NCBI GenBank assembly: GCA_018669845.1
Contig: JABHSO010000025.1
Span: 18,314-82,313, forward strand
Direction of reading: 5' to 3'
Origin: Gammaproteobacteria bacterium
GTDB taxonomy: Bacteria > Pseudomonadota > Gammaproteobacteria > GCA-001735895
Length of the DNA: 64,000 nucleotides
Shown: one piece after another, positions 42,854 to 52,270 of the stretch
Layout: each line of letters opens with the position of its first letter
Position numbering within the stretch: the first letter of the stretch is position 1
Made by a program: the position numbers and the translations under genes
Notes under the pieces: model-generated
Told to the model about the DNA's origin: nothing
What the model saw: only the letters and a program-made list of their open reading frames with translations
Databases searched by the model: none

Positions 42854-43459
42854 TCAGTCACTTCGGTCGTTTATAATATTAGTTAAGTGTTGTTTATACC
42901 TGCTGATATCATTTTCAATATCCGGATTTTTTCTAACATCAAAACATGAAAAGCAAGGCAAAACCTCTGCGCCAGAAAATTTATAGTTAGTTGTATTTCC
43001 AATAAAGACATCATCCACAGATCTGCCTTCAAATAAAAACTGTTGTTCATTATCAAAAGCTTCTTTTGGTGCATTCCAGGTCAATGAAAGCAGGTATTTT
43101 TTACCCTGCATTTTCCCACCGGTACCGTATTGCTTTGATGGATCTTTTCGTGTTCTTCCATCATCAGCTACCAGAGTGCCTGAGGCAAGACCCGTTGAAA
43201 ATATTTCATCAGCATATTTTTTATAGATCCACGGAGTGCCAAACCAGAAAACAGGGGACTGGGTAATGATTAGATCGGCCCACAGGTGATTCTCTACTTC
43301 ATCATTGATATCATAGCCTTTTTCAATATCCGTTAACCTGACTTTAAAACCATTTTCTGATAATAATTCTTTGGCTATATTTACCATGCTTTTGTTCAGT
43401 TCACCCTCAGAAAAATCTTTATAAAACTGGTGGGCGTTGATAATTAAAACCTTATTCAT
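42854..43459 (-). CDS. NAD(P)H-dependent flavin oxidoreductase (MdaB/flavodoxin-like fold)
   Basis: VLIINAHQFYKDFSEGELNKSMV ... ITQSPVFWFGTPWIYKKYADEIFS. Confidence 0.85.
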   Translation of the reverse strand: MNKVLIINAHQFYKDFSEGELNKSMVNIAKELLSENGFKVRLTDIEKGYDINDEVENHLWADLIITQSPVFWFGTPWIYKKYADEIFSTGLASGTLVADDGRTRKDPSKQYGTGGKMQGKKYLLSLTWNAPKEAFDNEQQFLFEGRSVDDVFIGNTTNYKFSGAEVLPCFSCFDVRKNPDIENDISRYKQHLTNIINDRSD

Positions 43460-43589
43460 AATAAATATCCTACTGTAAATATTGATAATTAAAAGAGACT
43501 AAAGAGTTGTTATTCAAATTGTCGTTTCTAACATTCGGATTTATACTTGTTCAAGAATTTTTTAATGTTTGTTTTATGATGAGATACAA

Positions 43590-43964
43590 ATGTATTTGAT
43601 AGCATTTTTCGGTATGTTGATGGTATCACTGAGTATTATTATGCTTGTAAACCCTACATATTGGTCAGAAGGTATAATTAGCTTTAGTAAAAAGCCATAT
43701 TTTCATCTATTTGAAATATTAAGCCGACTTCTGTTTGGCATTGTTTTTATACTGTTTTCAGATCAAACAAACTACCCCGTTATTATGTTGGTGATTGGTT
43801 ATTTATTGGTGATTGTTAGTGCTGGACTCTCTTTAACACCTGTCTCAAAGCATAAACAATTTGCTGTTTGGTCTGCACAGAGATTTATCAAAGTTTTCAG
43901 ACCCGCTGGATTAGTTTCACTGCTGTTCGGCTTATTTCTGGTTTATGCTGCTTTATCAAATTAA
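43590..43964 (+). CDS. Small membrane protein, unknown function
   Basis: Four hydrophobic segments; possible starts at ~43569-43590. Confidence 0.6.
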   Translation: MYLIAFFGMLMVSLSIIMLVNPTYWSEGIISFSKKPYFHLFEILSRLLFGIVFILFSDQTNYPVIMLVIGYLLVIVSAGLSLTPVSKHKQFAVWSAQRFIKVFRPAGLVSLLFGLFLVYAALSN

Positions 43965-43975
43965 ATTTGCCTGAT

Positions 43976-44719
43976 TTAATCGTTAGAACAAATTGGGCAA
44001 GTCGGGTTCTTAGGAATTTGAACCTGTTGCCATTGCATATTCAAACCATCGAATAGCTGTAATTTTCCGATTATTTCCTGAGTGTGACCCGTTAAAATTA
44101 GCAGGGCCTGTAAAGCCTGAAGAGTACCCATAACACCTACGACAGGACCAAGCACGCCCTCCATTTCACAGGTTTGTGCATTTTCATACTCTCCACTGTA
44201 TAAACATTGATAACAGGGGCCATCTGTATCAGGTATGAAGCTGAGGATCTGGCCTTCAAGGCGAATGGCAGCAGCTGAAACAAGAGGCGTTTTTGTTTGT
44301 ACACAAAAGCGGTTTACGGCAAAACGGGTAGGGAAGTTGTCACTGCAATCAAGCACGATGTTTGCTTTATTTATAAAGTCTTCCAGTTCTTCATCATCAA
44401 GCTCTCGGTCGATCATTTCAACCTGACAGTCAGGGTTTATATCGAGGATGGTTTGTCGTGCAGAATGAGCTTTTAAATCGCCAACATTTTTGGTTTGATG
44501 GATGATTTGACGTTGCAGGTTGGACTCTTCGACAACATCAAAGTCACTAATGATTAATTTACCTATACCGGCAGCAGCCAGGTACATAGCAGCAGGAGAG
44601 CCAAGTCCACCCATACCTATGATTAAAACTGTACTATCAATTATTTTTTGCTGACCTTCTTCGCCAATTTGAGGTAATTTAATTTGACGGTTGTAGCGTG
44701 ATTCATCTGAAGGTGTCAT
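43976..44719 (-). CDS. MoeB/ThiF/HesA-family adenylyltransferase (E1-like; candidate AorE-type)
   Basis: RYNRQIKLPQIGEEGQQKIIDSTVLIIGMGGLGSPAAMYLAAAGIG; CxxC-type Zn motifs CYQC and CPIC. Confidence 0.92.
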   Translation of the reverse strand: MTPSDESRYNRQIKLPQIGEEGQQKIIDSTVLIIGMGGLGSPAAMYLAAAGIGKLIISDFDVVEESNLQRQIIHQTKNVGDLKAHSARQTILDINPDCQVEMIDRELDDEELEDFINKANIVLDCSDNFPTRFAVNRFCVQTKTPLVSAAAIRLEGQILSFIPDTDGPCYQCLYSGEYENAQTCEMEGVLGPVVGVMGTLQALQALLILTGHTQEIIGKLQLFDGLNMQWQQVQIPKNPTCPICSND

Positions 44720-44724
44720 AACTT

Positions 44725-45036
44725 TTAACCTCCACCTTTATGGAAATATTTAAAGAACTTATTGAAAAAAAATTCGGACTGCTGCTTTGTTGCCGAATTG
44801 ACTTTAAAATAGACCTGTAAAACAGGTAAGGCTATTGCACCGAGCACTCTATCAGGTTTTTTTTCAATTTTAATTTCGATGTTCATTGGAGAATCTTTAT
44901 GAGAAATTAACCAGCTATTTGGTTTAGCTAATTTACATCTGAGCTCGGAATTTTCACCACTAAAATTTCCATTTAAAACCTGACTAAACTCGGAGGCAGT
45001 ATAACCCATATCATATTGAAATTCGGTGTTCTCAGC
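44725..45036 (-). CDS. Unknown ~103-aa protein ending in -HKGGG, encoded between MoaD-like and MoeB-like genes
   Basis: Start moved to internal Met (MAENTEFQYDMGYTASEF...), which avoids overlap with the MoaD-like gene; C-terminus KFFKYFHKGGG confirmed by manual translation. Confidence 0.65.
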   Translation of the reverse strand, partial: AENTEFQYDMGYTASEFSQVLNGNFSGENSELRCKLAKPNSWLISHKDSPMNIEIKIEKKPDRVLGAIALPVLQVYFKVNSATKQQSEFFFNKFFKYFHKGGG

Positions 45037-45052
45037 CATCTCGTGTAGTTTC

Positions 45053-45307
45053 TTATCCGCCGGCAACGGGTGGCCAGATTGAAACTGTATCTTCAGCAAC
45101 TAGCTCTCTAGATTTGCGATCATCAACACTACAAACAAAATGACCATTAACCAAAACTATATGCGCCAGTTCATCCGTTATTTTATATAACTCGATAAGC
45201 TGTTGAACGTTGGTGCCATCTTCCACTTTAATTTCACGTCTAAAGCGTTCTTTACCCGGTGGTAATAAAGGCATTAGTGACGCATAAAGCTCAATATACA
45301 TTTTCAT
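45053..45307 (-). CDS. MoaD/ThiS-family sulfur carrier protein
   Basis: MKMYIELYASLMPLLPPGKERFRREIKVEDGTNVQQLIE ... DTVSIWPPVAGG C-terminal GG. Confidence 0.9.
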   Translation of the reverse strand: MKMYIELYASLMPLLPPGKERFRREIKVEDGTNVQQLIELYKITDELAHIVLVNGHFVCSVDDRKSRELVAEDTVSIWPPVAGG

Positions 45308-45322
45308 GTTATATGCCGAGGT

Positions 45323-46570
45323 TCAACCCAGTTCCTGAGTATTGGCCATATACGCTTCCATGATTAAGGTGGGATCTTTGAGCAGTCTGTCTTTCCAAAC
45401 ACCCAGCTGTAATCGTGATTCAATCAAGCCTCTTAAAACACCAATGTGTTGAGTCATTCCTGTACTACTGGCACCGACAAGGATATCACCGTCAAACTGC
45501 AAGTTCAGGTAGCGGTAATCTTTTTCATTGTAGATTTCTACAGACTCTCCATCTTCGACTCCCATCCATAACCCAAAAGAACAGGAAATTAATCCAACTG
45601 TATCCAGAACGTTCATGTTGATAGAGCCTTCGTGTTGTACTTTTTTTCCACACATATTCAAGGCAGCTATTCTTCCATGATCGGTTGATGTTGTTTGAAT
45701 AGCCTGAACTTCGTGATTTCCGGTTGAAAAATCCAGTGCCTGTGCAACGTCACCTGCGGCATAAACATTTGAATCACTGGTTTGCATGTATTCATTGACC
45801 AGTAGTCCCTTGTCTATCTGAATTTCAGAATTTTCAAGGAATTCTGTATTTGGCTTTACACCGGTTGCGGTAATGACCAGGTCGGCTGCGAGTTGAGACC
45901 CATCGCTTAGTTTTACGCCGACCAGACCTTCTGTATTTCTGATAATAGATTCGACACCACAGGATGTTTTGACATCGATTCCTTTTTCTATACACCAGGA
46001 TTTAATTAAACCACCGGCTTTATCGTTAAGCATACGTGGAACCATGCGGTTTCCAGTTTCAACAATGGTTAAATTGATACCCCGTTTTAGTAATGACTCA
46101 AGAATAATGCAGCCGATAAATCCTGCTCCAATCAAAATAACGTTAGAACCTGGTTGAGCTAATTCGATAATTTTTCGCGCATCTTCTAGAGTCCAGCAGC
46201 TATGAACTATATCAAGGTCTGTACCAGGAATAGGTGGCGCTAAAGGGCGAGATCCGGTTGCGATCAATAATTTATCAAACTGTAAGGTAGAACCACTGTT
46301 TAATGTTAATAGCTGCTCAGCCGTATCGACATTGTTAACGATATCCTGAATAACATCGATTTTTAATGACGAAAAATGAGAAGAGGGATCACGTAAATAG
46401 CTTCCTTCCTGCTCTATTTTTCCTTCCAGAAAATAAGGGATGGCCATGCGGGAATAGGGCGGTTCGGGTTCAGCACCAATGATTGTGATATCGGCGTGCT
46501 GATCATTTTTTCTCAATGTTTCTGCAGCCACTACGCCTGCAGGTCCTGCACCAATTACGATGTAATGCAT
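45323..46570 (-). CDS. NAD(P)/FAD-dependent oxidoreductase, candidate FAD subunit of AOR (AorC-like)
   Basis: YIVIGAGPAGVVAAETLRKNDQHADITIIGAEPEPPYSRMAIPYFLEGKI; second Rossmann motif NVILIGAGFIGCI; operonic with AOR. Confidence 0.88.
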   Translation of the reverse strand: MHYIVIGAGPAGVVAAETLRKNDQHADITIIGAEPEPPYSRMAIPYFLEGKIEQEGSYLRDPSSHFSSLKIDVIQDIVNNVDTAEQLLTLNSGSTLQFDKLLIATGSRPLAPPIPGTDLDIVHSCWTLEDARKIIELAQPGSNVILIGAGFIGCIILESLLKRGINLTIVETGNRMVPRMLNDKAGGLIKSWCIEKGIDVKTSCGVESIIRNTEGLVGVKLSDGSQLAADLVITATGVKPNTEFLENSEIQIDKGLLVNEYMQTSDSNVYAAGDVAQALDFSTGNHEVQAIQTTSTDHGRIAALNMCGKKVQHEGSINMNVLDTVGLISCSFGLWMGVEDGESVEIYNEKDYRYLNLQFDGDILVGASSTGMTQHIGVLRGLIESRLQLGVWKDRLLKDPTLIMEAYMANTQELG

Positions 46571-46610
46571 GATTAGACTCTGTAATTTGAATTTATATGG
46601 GTTGAAAACT

Positions 46611-46640
46611 AAAAACCCACCTGCGTTACCGGAGGTGGGC
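46611..46640 (-). terminator. Intrinsic terminator between the AOR catalytic gene and the FAD-subunit gene
   Basis: Minus-strand CCCACCTCCGGTAACGCAGGTGGGTTTTT; 7-bp GC-rich stem plus T tract. Confidence 0.8.
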
Positions 46641-46648
46641 TTCTCTAG

Positions 46649-48499
46649 TTACAGAGACAAACGTTGTTTTGTCTCATCGGTGATTTCACCTTTATCAGTC
46701 CAGCCTCGTATTTCGTAATACTTAGGCAGCATGTCACCCAGTCGATTTACCTGACCATCGGTTGGACCACCTTTGATCGCTTCTTCGAGAAGGCGCTTAG
46801 GTAGTTTGTCATCATTGGATGTGAAACCAGCATCATTATTAAACTGACGTTCAATATTCCAGATACGTTCACCGACTTCGAGACATCTTTCTACAGACCA
46901 GTCACCTTCACAGGCACCATCAATTTGTGGAGCAATATTGTCCATGCCCCAGGCAAATGTAGTAAATAAACATAAACCAGCGGAATCAACTACAGCAGTT
47001 GCATCCTGAAAAGCTTTGACCAGCTCTGGTTTTCCATCAGTATCGGTTTGTTCCGTTTTAACGGGGATACCCAGTATTTCAGAAGCGACAGTATAGCCTC
47101 GAACATGGCAGGCACCACGGTTAGATGTGGCATAGTTAAGTCCGATACCCTGAATTCCACGAGGGTCATAAGCTGGAAATTCCTGACCTTTTACCGTCAT
47201 GGCTAGTTCAGGGCGGCCATATTTTTCACACAGTCTTTTTGAGCCCAGTGCCAGATCCTGACCAAAACCTTCTCCGCTACAGAGTGCTTCTGCAGCAGCA
47301 ACAAAAGCTTCAGCTGAACCAAATTTAAGTTCAATTCCACCCGTGTTTTCAGTGGTCAGGACACCGTCTTCAAACATTTCCATGGCTGCCGCAACGGTGC
47401 CACCAAAAGTTATCGGATCAAATCCATCTTCATTACAAAGGAAGTTTACATAGGTAATAGCATCAAGATCATCTACGCCTGTGTCAGCGCCGAGTGCCCA
47501 GGCTGCTTCATATTCAAGACCACCTGAAGCTCCCCAGTACTCCGGTTTATTTTCGATTGAGAAGTGAGTTCTATCGATTGTAGAGATACGTCCACAGGCA
47601 ATGGTACAACCAAAGCAACTGGCATTGGTGGTCAGGTTAGGTTTGCCATCGCTTGCTCTGGGTTCATGCATGGCTTCACCAGAAATATTTTCAGCACCTT
47701 CAAAGCCTGCATTTTTCATGTTATGCGCAGGTAAGCCACCTACACCATTGATGACATTCATTAATACCTGGGTTCCATATGTGGGTAAACCCTGGCCAGT
47801 AACTGCATTTTCAGCCAGTACAGTTTTTCCTGCATTAATTGCTTCAACAAATTTAGGCATGTCATTGATATTACCAACACCTAAAGTTCCACGTACCGCG
47901 ACAGCTTTAAGGTTTTTAGACGCCATGACTGTTCCAACACCCGAGCGACCTGCTGCACGGTGTTTATCATTTATAACACCTGAATAAAGACATCCTGCTT
48001 CTGCAGTTCTACCTACGCAGGCAATACGAACCTGAGGGTCCTGATGAACTTGATGAAGAATATCATCAGTTTCCCAGGCTGATTTACCCCATAGATCAGC
48101 AGCTGATCTTAACTCAGTTTTATCATTTTCGATCCACAGGTAAACGGGTTCAGGTGATTTGCCTTCAAAAATCAGCATATCCCAACCGGCATTTTTAAAT
48201 TCAGCTCCAAGAAAGCCACCTGAGTTTGAACAGGCTATAGCACCGGTTAACGGGCCTTTGGTGATAACGGAATAACGTCCACCCGTTGAAGCCATTGTTC
48301 CTGTTAACGGACCTGTTGCCATGATCATTTTATTTTCAGGGCTTAAAGGGTCACACTTTGGGTCTACTTCGGCTGAAAGGTATTTTGAAGCGAGGCCACG
48401 TTGGCCAAGGTAATCGTTAGCCCACTGCATATTGAGTGGTTCAGCGGTACAGGTACCTTCAGTAAGATTTACTCGTAATATTTTTTGTGTCCAGGACAT
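46649..48499 (-). CDS. Aldehyde:ferredoxin oxidoreductase, tungsten pterin enzyme (AorB-like)
   Basis: ILRVNLTEGTCTAEPLN ... SRAAGRSGVGTVMASKNLKA-type motif; CFGCTIACG; VVDSAGLCLF. Confidence 0.95.
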   Translation of the reverse strand: MSWTQKILRVNLTEGTCTAEPLNMQWANDYLGQRGLASKYLSAEVDPKCDPLSPENKMIMATGPLTGTMASTGGRYSVITKGPLTGAIACSNSGGFLGAEFKNAGWDMLIFEGKSPEPVYLWIENDKTELRSAADLWGKSAWETDDILHQVHQDPQVRIACVGRTAEAGCLYSGVINDKHRAAGRSGVGTVMASKNLKAVAVRGTLGVGNINDMPKFVEAINAGKTVLAENAVTGQGLPTYGTQVLMNVINGVGGLPAHNMKNAGFEGAENISGEAMHEPRASDGKPNLTTNASCFGCTIACGRISTIDRTHFSIENKPEYWGASGGLEYEAAWALGADTGVDDLDAITYVNFLCNEDGFDPITFGGTVAAAMEMFEDGVLTTENTGGIELKFGSAEAFVAAAEALCSGEGFGQDLALGSKRLCEKYGRPELAMTVKGQEFPAYDPRGIQGIGLNYATSNRGACHVRGYTVASEILGIPVKTEQTDTDGKPELVKAFQDATAVVDSAGLCLFTTFAWGMDNIAPQIDGACEGDWSVERCLEVGERIWNIERQFNNDAGFTSNDDKLPKRLLEEAIKGGPTDGQVNRLGDMLPKYYEIRGWTDKGEITDETKQRLSL

Positions 48500-48515
48500 A
48501 ATTATTCTCCTCCTG

Positions 48516-49001
48516 TTAAGATGCAGCAGCTTCGGCTGCAGGTAAACTCTTTGAGGCTGATGCCATCATACGGTCATATCCAGTCCAGTCGGAATTGATA
48601 TAAGTAATAGCTGCAGTTGGGCAGGCTTTAACACAGGCAGGGTCTCCACCACAAAGGTCGCATTTAGCCACCTTGCCAGTCGCCTGAGAATAATTAACCG
48701 TACCGAATGGGCAGGCAATGGTACAAACTTTACAGCCGACACACTTATCATCCGAAACAACTTTGGCACCGGTTGCAGAATCGATAGTAATAGCATCTAC
48801 CGGGCATGCTCGTTGACACCATGCATCATCACATTGAGTACAGGTATAAGGTGCGAAACGTCCCTCATGGTGAAAAGTGAAAACTTTGATAGTGGATCGG
48901 GACGGGTTAAAGGCGCCAGTGTGTTCGTAAGAACAGGCCATCTCACATTGTAAACACCCGGTACATTTAACCGGATCAATATGTAATGATTTTTGCATCA
49001 T
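48516..49001 (-). CDS. 4Fe-4S dicluster protein, candidate electron-transfer subunit of AOR (AorA-like)
   Basis: CTGCLQCEMAC, CTQCDDAWCQRACP, CVGCKVCTIACP, CDLCGGDPACVKACP. Confidence 0.92.
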   Translation of the reverse strand: MMQKSLHIDPVKCTGCLQCEMACSYEHTGAFNPSRSTIKVFTFHHEGRFAPYTCTQCDDAWCQRACPVDAITIDSATGAKVVSDDKCVGCKVCTIACPFGTVNYSQATGKVAKCDLCGGDPACVKACPTAAITYINSDWTGYDRMMASASKSLPAAEAAAS

Positions 49002-49307
49002 TTTCTCCAAGGTAATTAGATTATTATTTTTTAGTTATATTAAAGAATTCTTATTTAAAGCATTCGTTTAAAATAAAATTATCAACCAGAAATATTTTTT
49101 TTTAATACTTTGAATTACTAATGTTATTGCAGTTGGTAGTCGTAATGCAAATGGATTTTGCTTATTTCCTTAAGTTGGTTTTTGAAATCATTTTCACTTA
49201 CTATCCTCTTTATTAAAGCGATGTATCACTTAACTGAATTAGTTTGATACTCCATGCTTATAAGAATAGATTTGATAAGTATAATTTCACACTGAGATCA
49301 CTAGAAT

Positions 49308-50117
49308 ATGAAACGCGGACTAATACCCGGTTTAATCTTTTTTTTACTATTTTACAACACAGTTCTTGCAGTAGATTCGAAATTGATACGCCTTGCAACT
49401 ACAACCAGTACTGATAATTCGGGCTTATTAAATAATTTATTACCTGTATTTACGAAAAAGACGGGTTATAAGGTACATGTGATTGCTGTTGGAACGGGTA
49501 AAGCGTTAAGGCTTGGAAAAGATGGAGATGTTGATGTTGTTTTAGTTCATGCTTTGCAAGCAGAAAGGGATTTTGTAAATTCTGCTTATGGCATTAAAAG
49601 ATATCCGGTTATGTACAACGATTTTGTTGTGACTGGACCAGCTAATGACCCTGCAAAAATTAATGGTTCAAAATCTATAGAGCAAGTTTTCAAATATATT
49701 AATGACACTCAATCTCTTTTTATATCCAGAGGCGATAATTCCGGTACCCATAAGAAAGAACTGAGAATCTGGAAACAGTCCGCTATTGAACCTTCGGGAC
49801 CCTGGTATCGTGAAGTTGGGCAGGGTATGGGTAAAGTATTACAAATGGCCAATGAAATGGATGCTTATACCTTAACGGATAGAGGTACCTGGCTGGCGTA
49901 TCAGAATAAAGTTCAATTAAAGGTTTTGTTTGAAGGGGATAGTTCTTTATTCAATCCTTATGGCATCATTGCTGTGAATCCTGCTCGATACCCCGACATA
50001 AATTTTAAAGGATCTTCAGCGCTGATAGAGTGGATGACTTCTAAAATAAAAGGCCAACCATTGATTGGTAACTATAAAATGTTTGGTCAGCAGTTGTTTA
50101 CTCCGATGGCAGATTGA
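49308..50117 (+). CDS. tupA: Tungstate ABC transporter substrate-binding protein (TupA-like)
   Basis: Signal peptide; IRLATTTSTDNSGLLNNLLPVFTKKTGYKVHVIAVGTGKALRLGKDGDVDVVLVH; SRGDNSGTHKKE. Confidence 0.88.
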   Translation: MKRGLIPGLIFFLLFYNTVLAVDSKLIRLATTTSTDNSGLLNNLLPVFTKKTGYKVHVIAVGTGKALRLGKDGDVDVVLVHALQAERDFVNSAYGIKRYPVMYNDFVVTGPANDPAKINGSKSIEQVFKYINDTQSLFISRGDNSGTHKKELRIWKQSAIEPSGPWYREVGQGMGKVLQMANEMDAYTLTDRGTWLAYQNKVQLKVLFEGDSSLFNPYGIIAVNPARYPDINFKGSSALIEWMTSKIKGQPLIGNYKMFGQQLFTPMAD

Positions 50118-50132
50118 CTCTGTTTTTAATTT

Positions 50133-50321
50133 TTAGATGGACTCTTTCTTTTTACATTGCTTTCCTTTACACCCGCAACTCTTACCACAGCCAGCACCTT
50201 CTTCTTTAAAGGTGCCTAGTTCCGGGTGTGAACGGGCAAAACGTCGTCCCATATGTTGAATAAATAACCAGCCTATTAGCAGGGCAGGTACTACTAACAT
50301 GGCAATTAAATACTGTTCCAT
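50133..50321 (-). CDS. Small Cys-rich membrane protein, NqrM/RnfH-position-like maturation candidate
   Basis: One N-terminal TM and tail GAGCGKSCGCKGKQCKKK; overlaps the rnfA stop by 1 nt. Confidence 0.7.
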   Translation of the reverse strand: MEQYLIAMLVVPALLIGWLFIQHMGRRFARSHPELGTFKEEGAGCGKSCGCKGKQCKKKESI

Positions 50322-50908
50322 TAGTGGCTAGCCCCTAATCCAGCGAAGCCCATAAAAGCCAGCGATAGTAATCCGCCCAACATTAAACTTAGTGCGGCTC
50401 CCTGTGTGACACTGGGCAATTTTGATAAAACCAGTTTCTCTCGAAGGCCGGCCATTAATGCAATGGCCAGTGTGAATCCTATACCTGCACCAAAAGCATA
50501 AGTTACGGATTGAGCGAAATTGTATTGATAGAAAGTTTGGAATAAGGCCAGTCCCAGTATGGCGCAGTTAGTGGTGATTAATGGCAGGAATATACCCAGT
50601 GATCTAAATAGCGTTGGACTGTATTTTTTTAATGTCATTTCTACCAGTTGCACTGCGCTGGCAATAATGGCGATATAGGCTATCAGCCTTAAAAATTCGA
50701 TATCCAGTGCCACCAGAATCATATTAACTGCATAAGCCGAGATAGAGCTGACTAGCATAACAAAAAGAGTTGCTATGCCCATTGGAATTGCTGTATTCAA
50801 TTTTCCTGAAACACCTAAAAAGGGACATAGCCCCAGGAACATGGCTAAAACAAAGTTATTGGCCAAAACAGTATTTAAAAATATAAAACTTAAGGAATCA
50901 GTTGGCAT
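50321..50908 (-). CDS. rnfA: Electron transport complex subunit RnfA
   Basis: FLNTVLANNFVLAMFLGLCPFLGVSGKLNTAIPMGIATLFVM; start set to internal Met 8 nt after AAGGAG. Confidence 0.95.
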   Translation of the reverse strand: MPTDSLSFIFLNTVLANNFVLAMFLGLCPFLGVSGKLNTAIPMGIATLFVMLVSSISAYAVNMILVALDIEFLRLIAYIAIIASAVQLVEMTLKKYSPTLFRSLGIFLPLITTNCAILGLALFQTFYQYNFAQSVTYAFGAGIGFTLAIALMAGLREKLVLSKLPSVTQGAALSLMLGGLLSLAFMGFAGLGASH

Positions 50909-51545
50909 GTTCATTCTCCTTAAGTAAACGTTCCTGCTGACGCTGATTGTACCAGTCAAATAGTAACAACCAGGCTCCCAGCACCAGGAAGCCACCGGCA
51001 GGTAATACCATAACTACCCAGGGTTGGAAATTATCGCTAAATAACTGGAAACCAAATAAACTTCCTGCACCTAAAATTTCACGAACAACACCCAGGCATA
51101 AAAGTGCGATGGTAAAACCTGCACTCATACCTAAAGCATTGACGATTGATTTAAGTGGTCGATGTTTTGAAGCATAAGCTTCAGCACGACCCAGAATCAT
51201 ACAATTCACTACAATCAGCTGGATGAAAGCACCCAGTGAATTGTATAAATCCAGAGAGATCGCCTGAATAACATAATCTACTATGGTGACAAATGTTGCG
51301 ATAATGACGATGTAAGTTGCTATTCGGACCTGTTTGGGAATGTATTGACTTAATAGTGATACCAGGGTGCTGGAAGCCAGTAGCACAAAAGCAGTTGCAA
51401 GCCCCATAGCTAGTGCATTGAGAGCCGAGTTTGTTACCGCAAGTACCGGGCACATACCCAGTAACATGACGAATACAGGGTTCTCTTTCCACAGACCTTC
51501 ACTAAAGGTTTCCCAGGTAATTTCATTACTGCGAACTCTGCTCAT
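50898..51545 (-). CDS. rnfE: Electron transport complex subunit RnfE
   Basis: GLWKENPVFVMLLGMCPVLAVTNSALNALAMGLATAFVLLASS. Confidence 0.96.
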   Translation of the reverse strand: MSRVRSNEITWETFSEGLWKENPVFVMLLGMCPVLAVTNSALNALAMGLATAFVLLASSTLVSLLSQYIPKQVRIATYIVIIATFVTIVDYVIQAISLDLYNSLGAFIQLIVVNCMILGRAEAYASKHRPLKSIVNALGMSAGFTIALLCLGVVREILGAGSLFGFQLFSDNFQPWVVMVLPAGGFLVLGAWLLLFDWYNQRQQERLLKENEHAN

Positions 51546-52270
51546 AACTCTGACTCCTTTTGTGCTGACTTCTTTTGAGAAAGTTCTTTCAGCTGCTGCA
51601 TCAACGGTACAAGTGTCGGTAACAGTGATTGTGCGGAGGTATTAATTGCTTTTCCAACAGCCTTGGATGATATGGTTGCTCCAGAAATGGCATCAATTTC
51701 CCAGTATTCTTTTTTAGTACCATGTTTAACAGTAATAATGGGGTTTTGTAGCTTTGTATTTTCAGCGTTAAGGTGAGCATCAAGCTGGTCAAAATTTTTC
51801 TGGAAATGACTGTCAGTTATAATTTTGTCACCAAGCCCCGGAGTTTCAGACAGTTTGAGGACTTTAATGCCCCGGATACACTGGCACTTCGGGTCATAAC
51901 CGTATAATAAATAAATCATGCCCGCATATCCCTGGGCTGCCGCTTTACTGGCAATACCTAATAGTTTGCCATTTGCATCGAATCCGGCATAAATTAAAGA
52001 CCCACTTTGTCCTTTTTCGGCTATTGAAATTTTATTATCTAAAATTGTATAGGCTTGATGAGTAACACTGCCTGGAATAACTTTAGAGACTGCCTGTTCA
52101 ATGGCAATTCGCTGATTTTCTTCAATGAAGGGGGCTGTTAATTGTGAGGTAAGTACCACTAAAAAACCCGATATCATGGCTATACCTGTGAGTACAGCAA
52201 TCATTCTGCCAGATGGAGTTACCGGTTGTTGATGGTCTGATGTGTTGATGGAGTTATCGGTTGTGTTCAT
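51542..52270 (-). CDS. rnfG: Electron transport complex subunit RnfG
   Basis: FMN-binding region: KVLKLSETPGLGDKI ... IDAISGATISSKAVGKAI (S(T)GAT motif). Confidence 0.95.
   Translation of the reverse strand: MNTTDNSINTSDHQQPVTPSGRMIAVLTGIAMISGFLVVLTSQLTAPFIEENQRIAIEQAVSKVIPGSVTHQAYTILDNKISIAEKGQSGSLIYAGFDANGKLLGIASKAAAQGYAGMIYLLYGYDPKCQCIRGIKVLKLSETPGLGDKIITDSHFQKNFDQLDAHLNAENTKLQNPIITVKHGTKKEYWEIDAISGATISSKAVGKAINTSAQSLLPTLVPLMQQLKELSQKKSAQKESEL

Noticed and set aside
45036-45099. Upstream start (45099) of the -GGG protein overlapping the MoaD-like gene
   Set aside because: The extra 21 residues overlap MoaD coding sequence out of frame; the internal Met at 45036 removes the overlap and is more plausible
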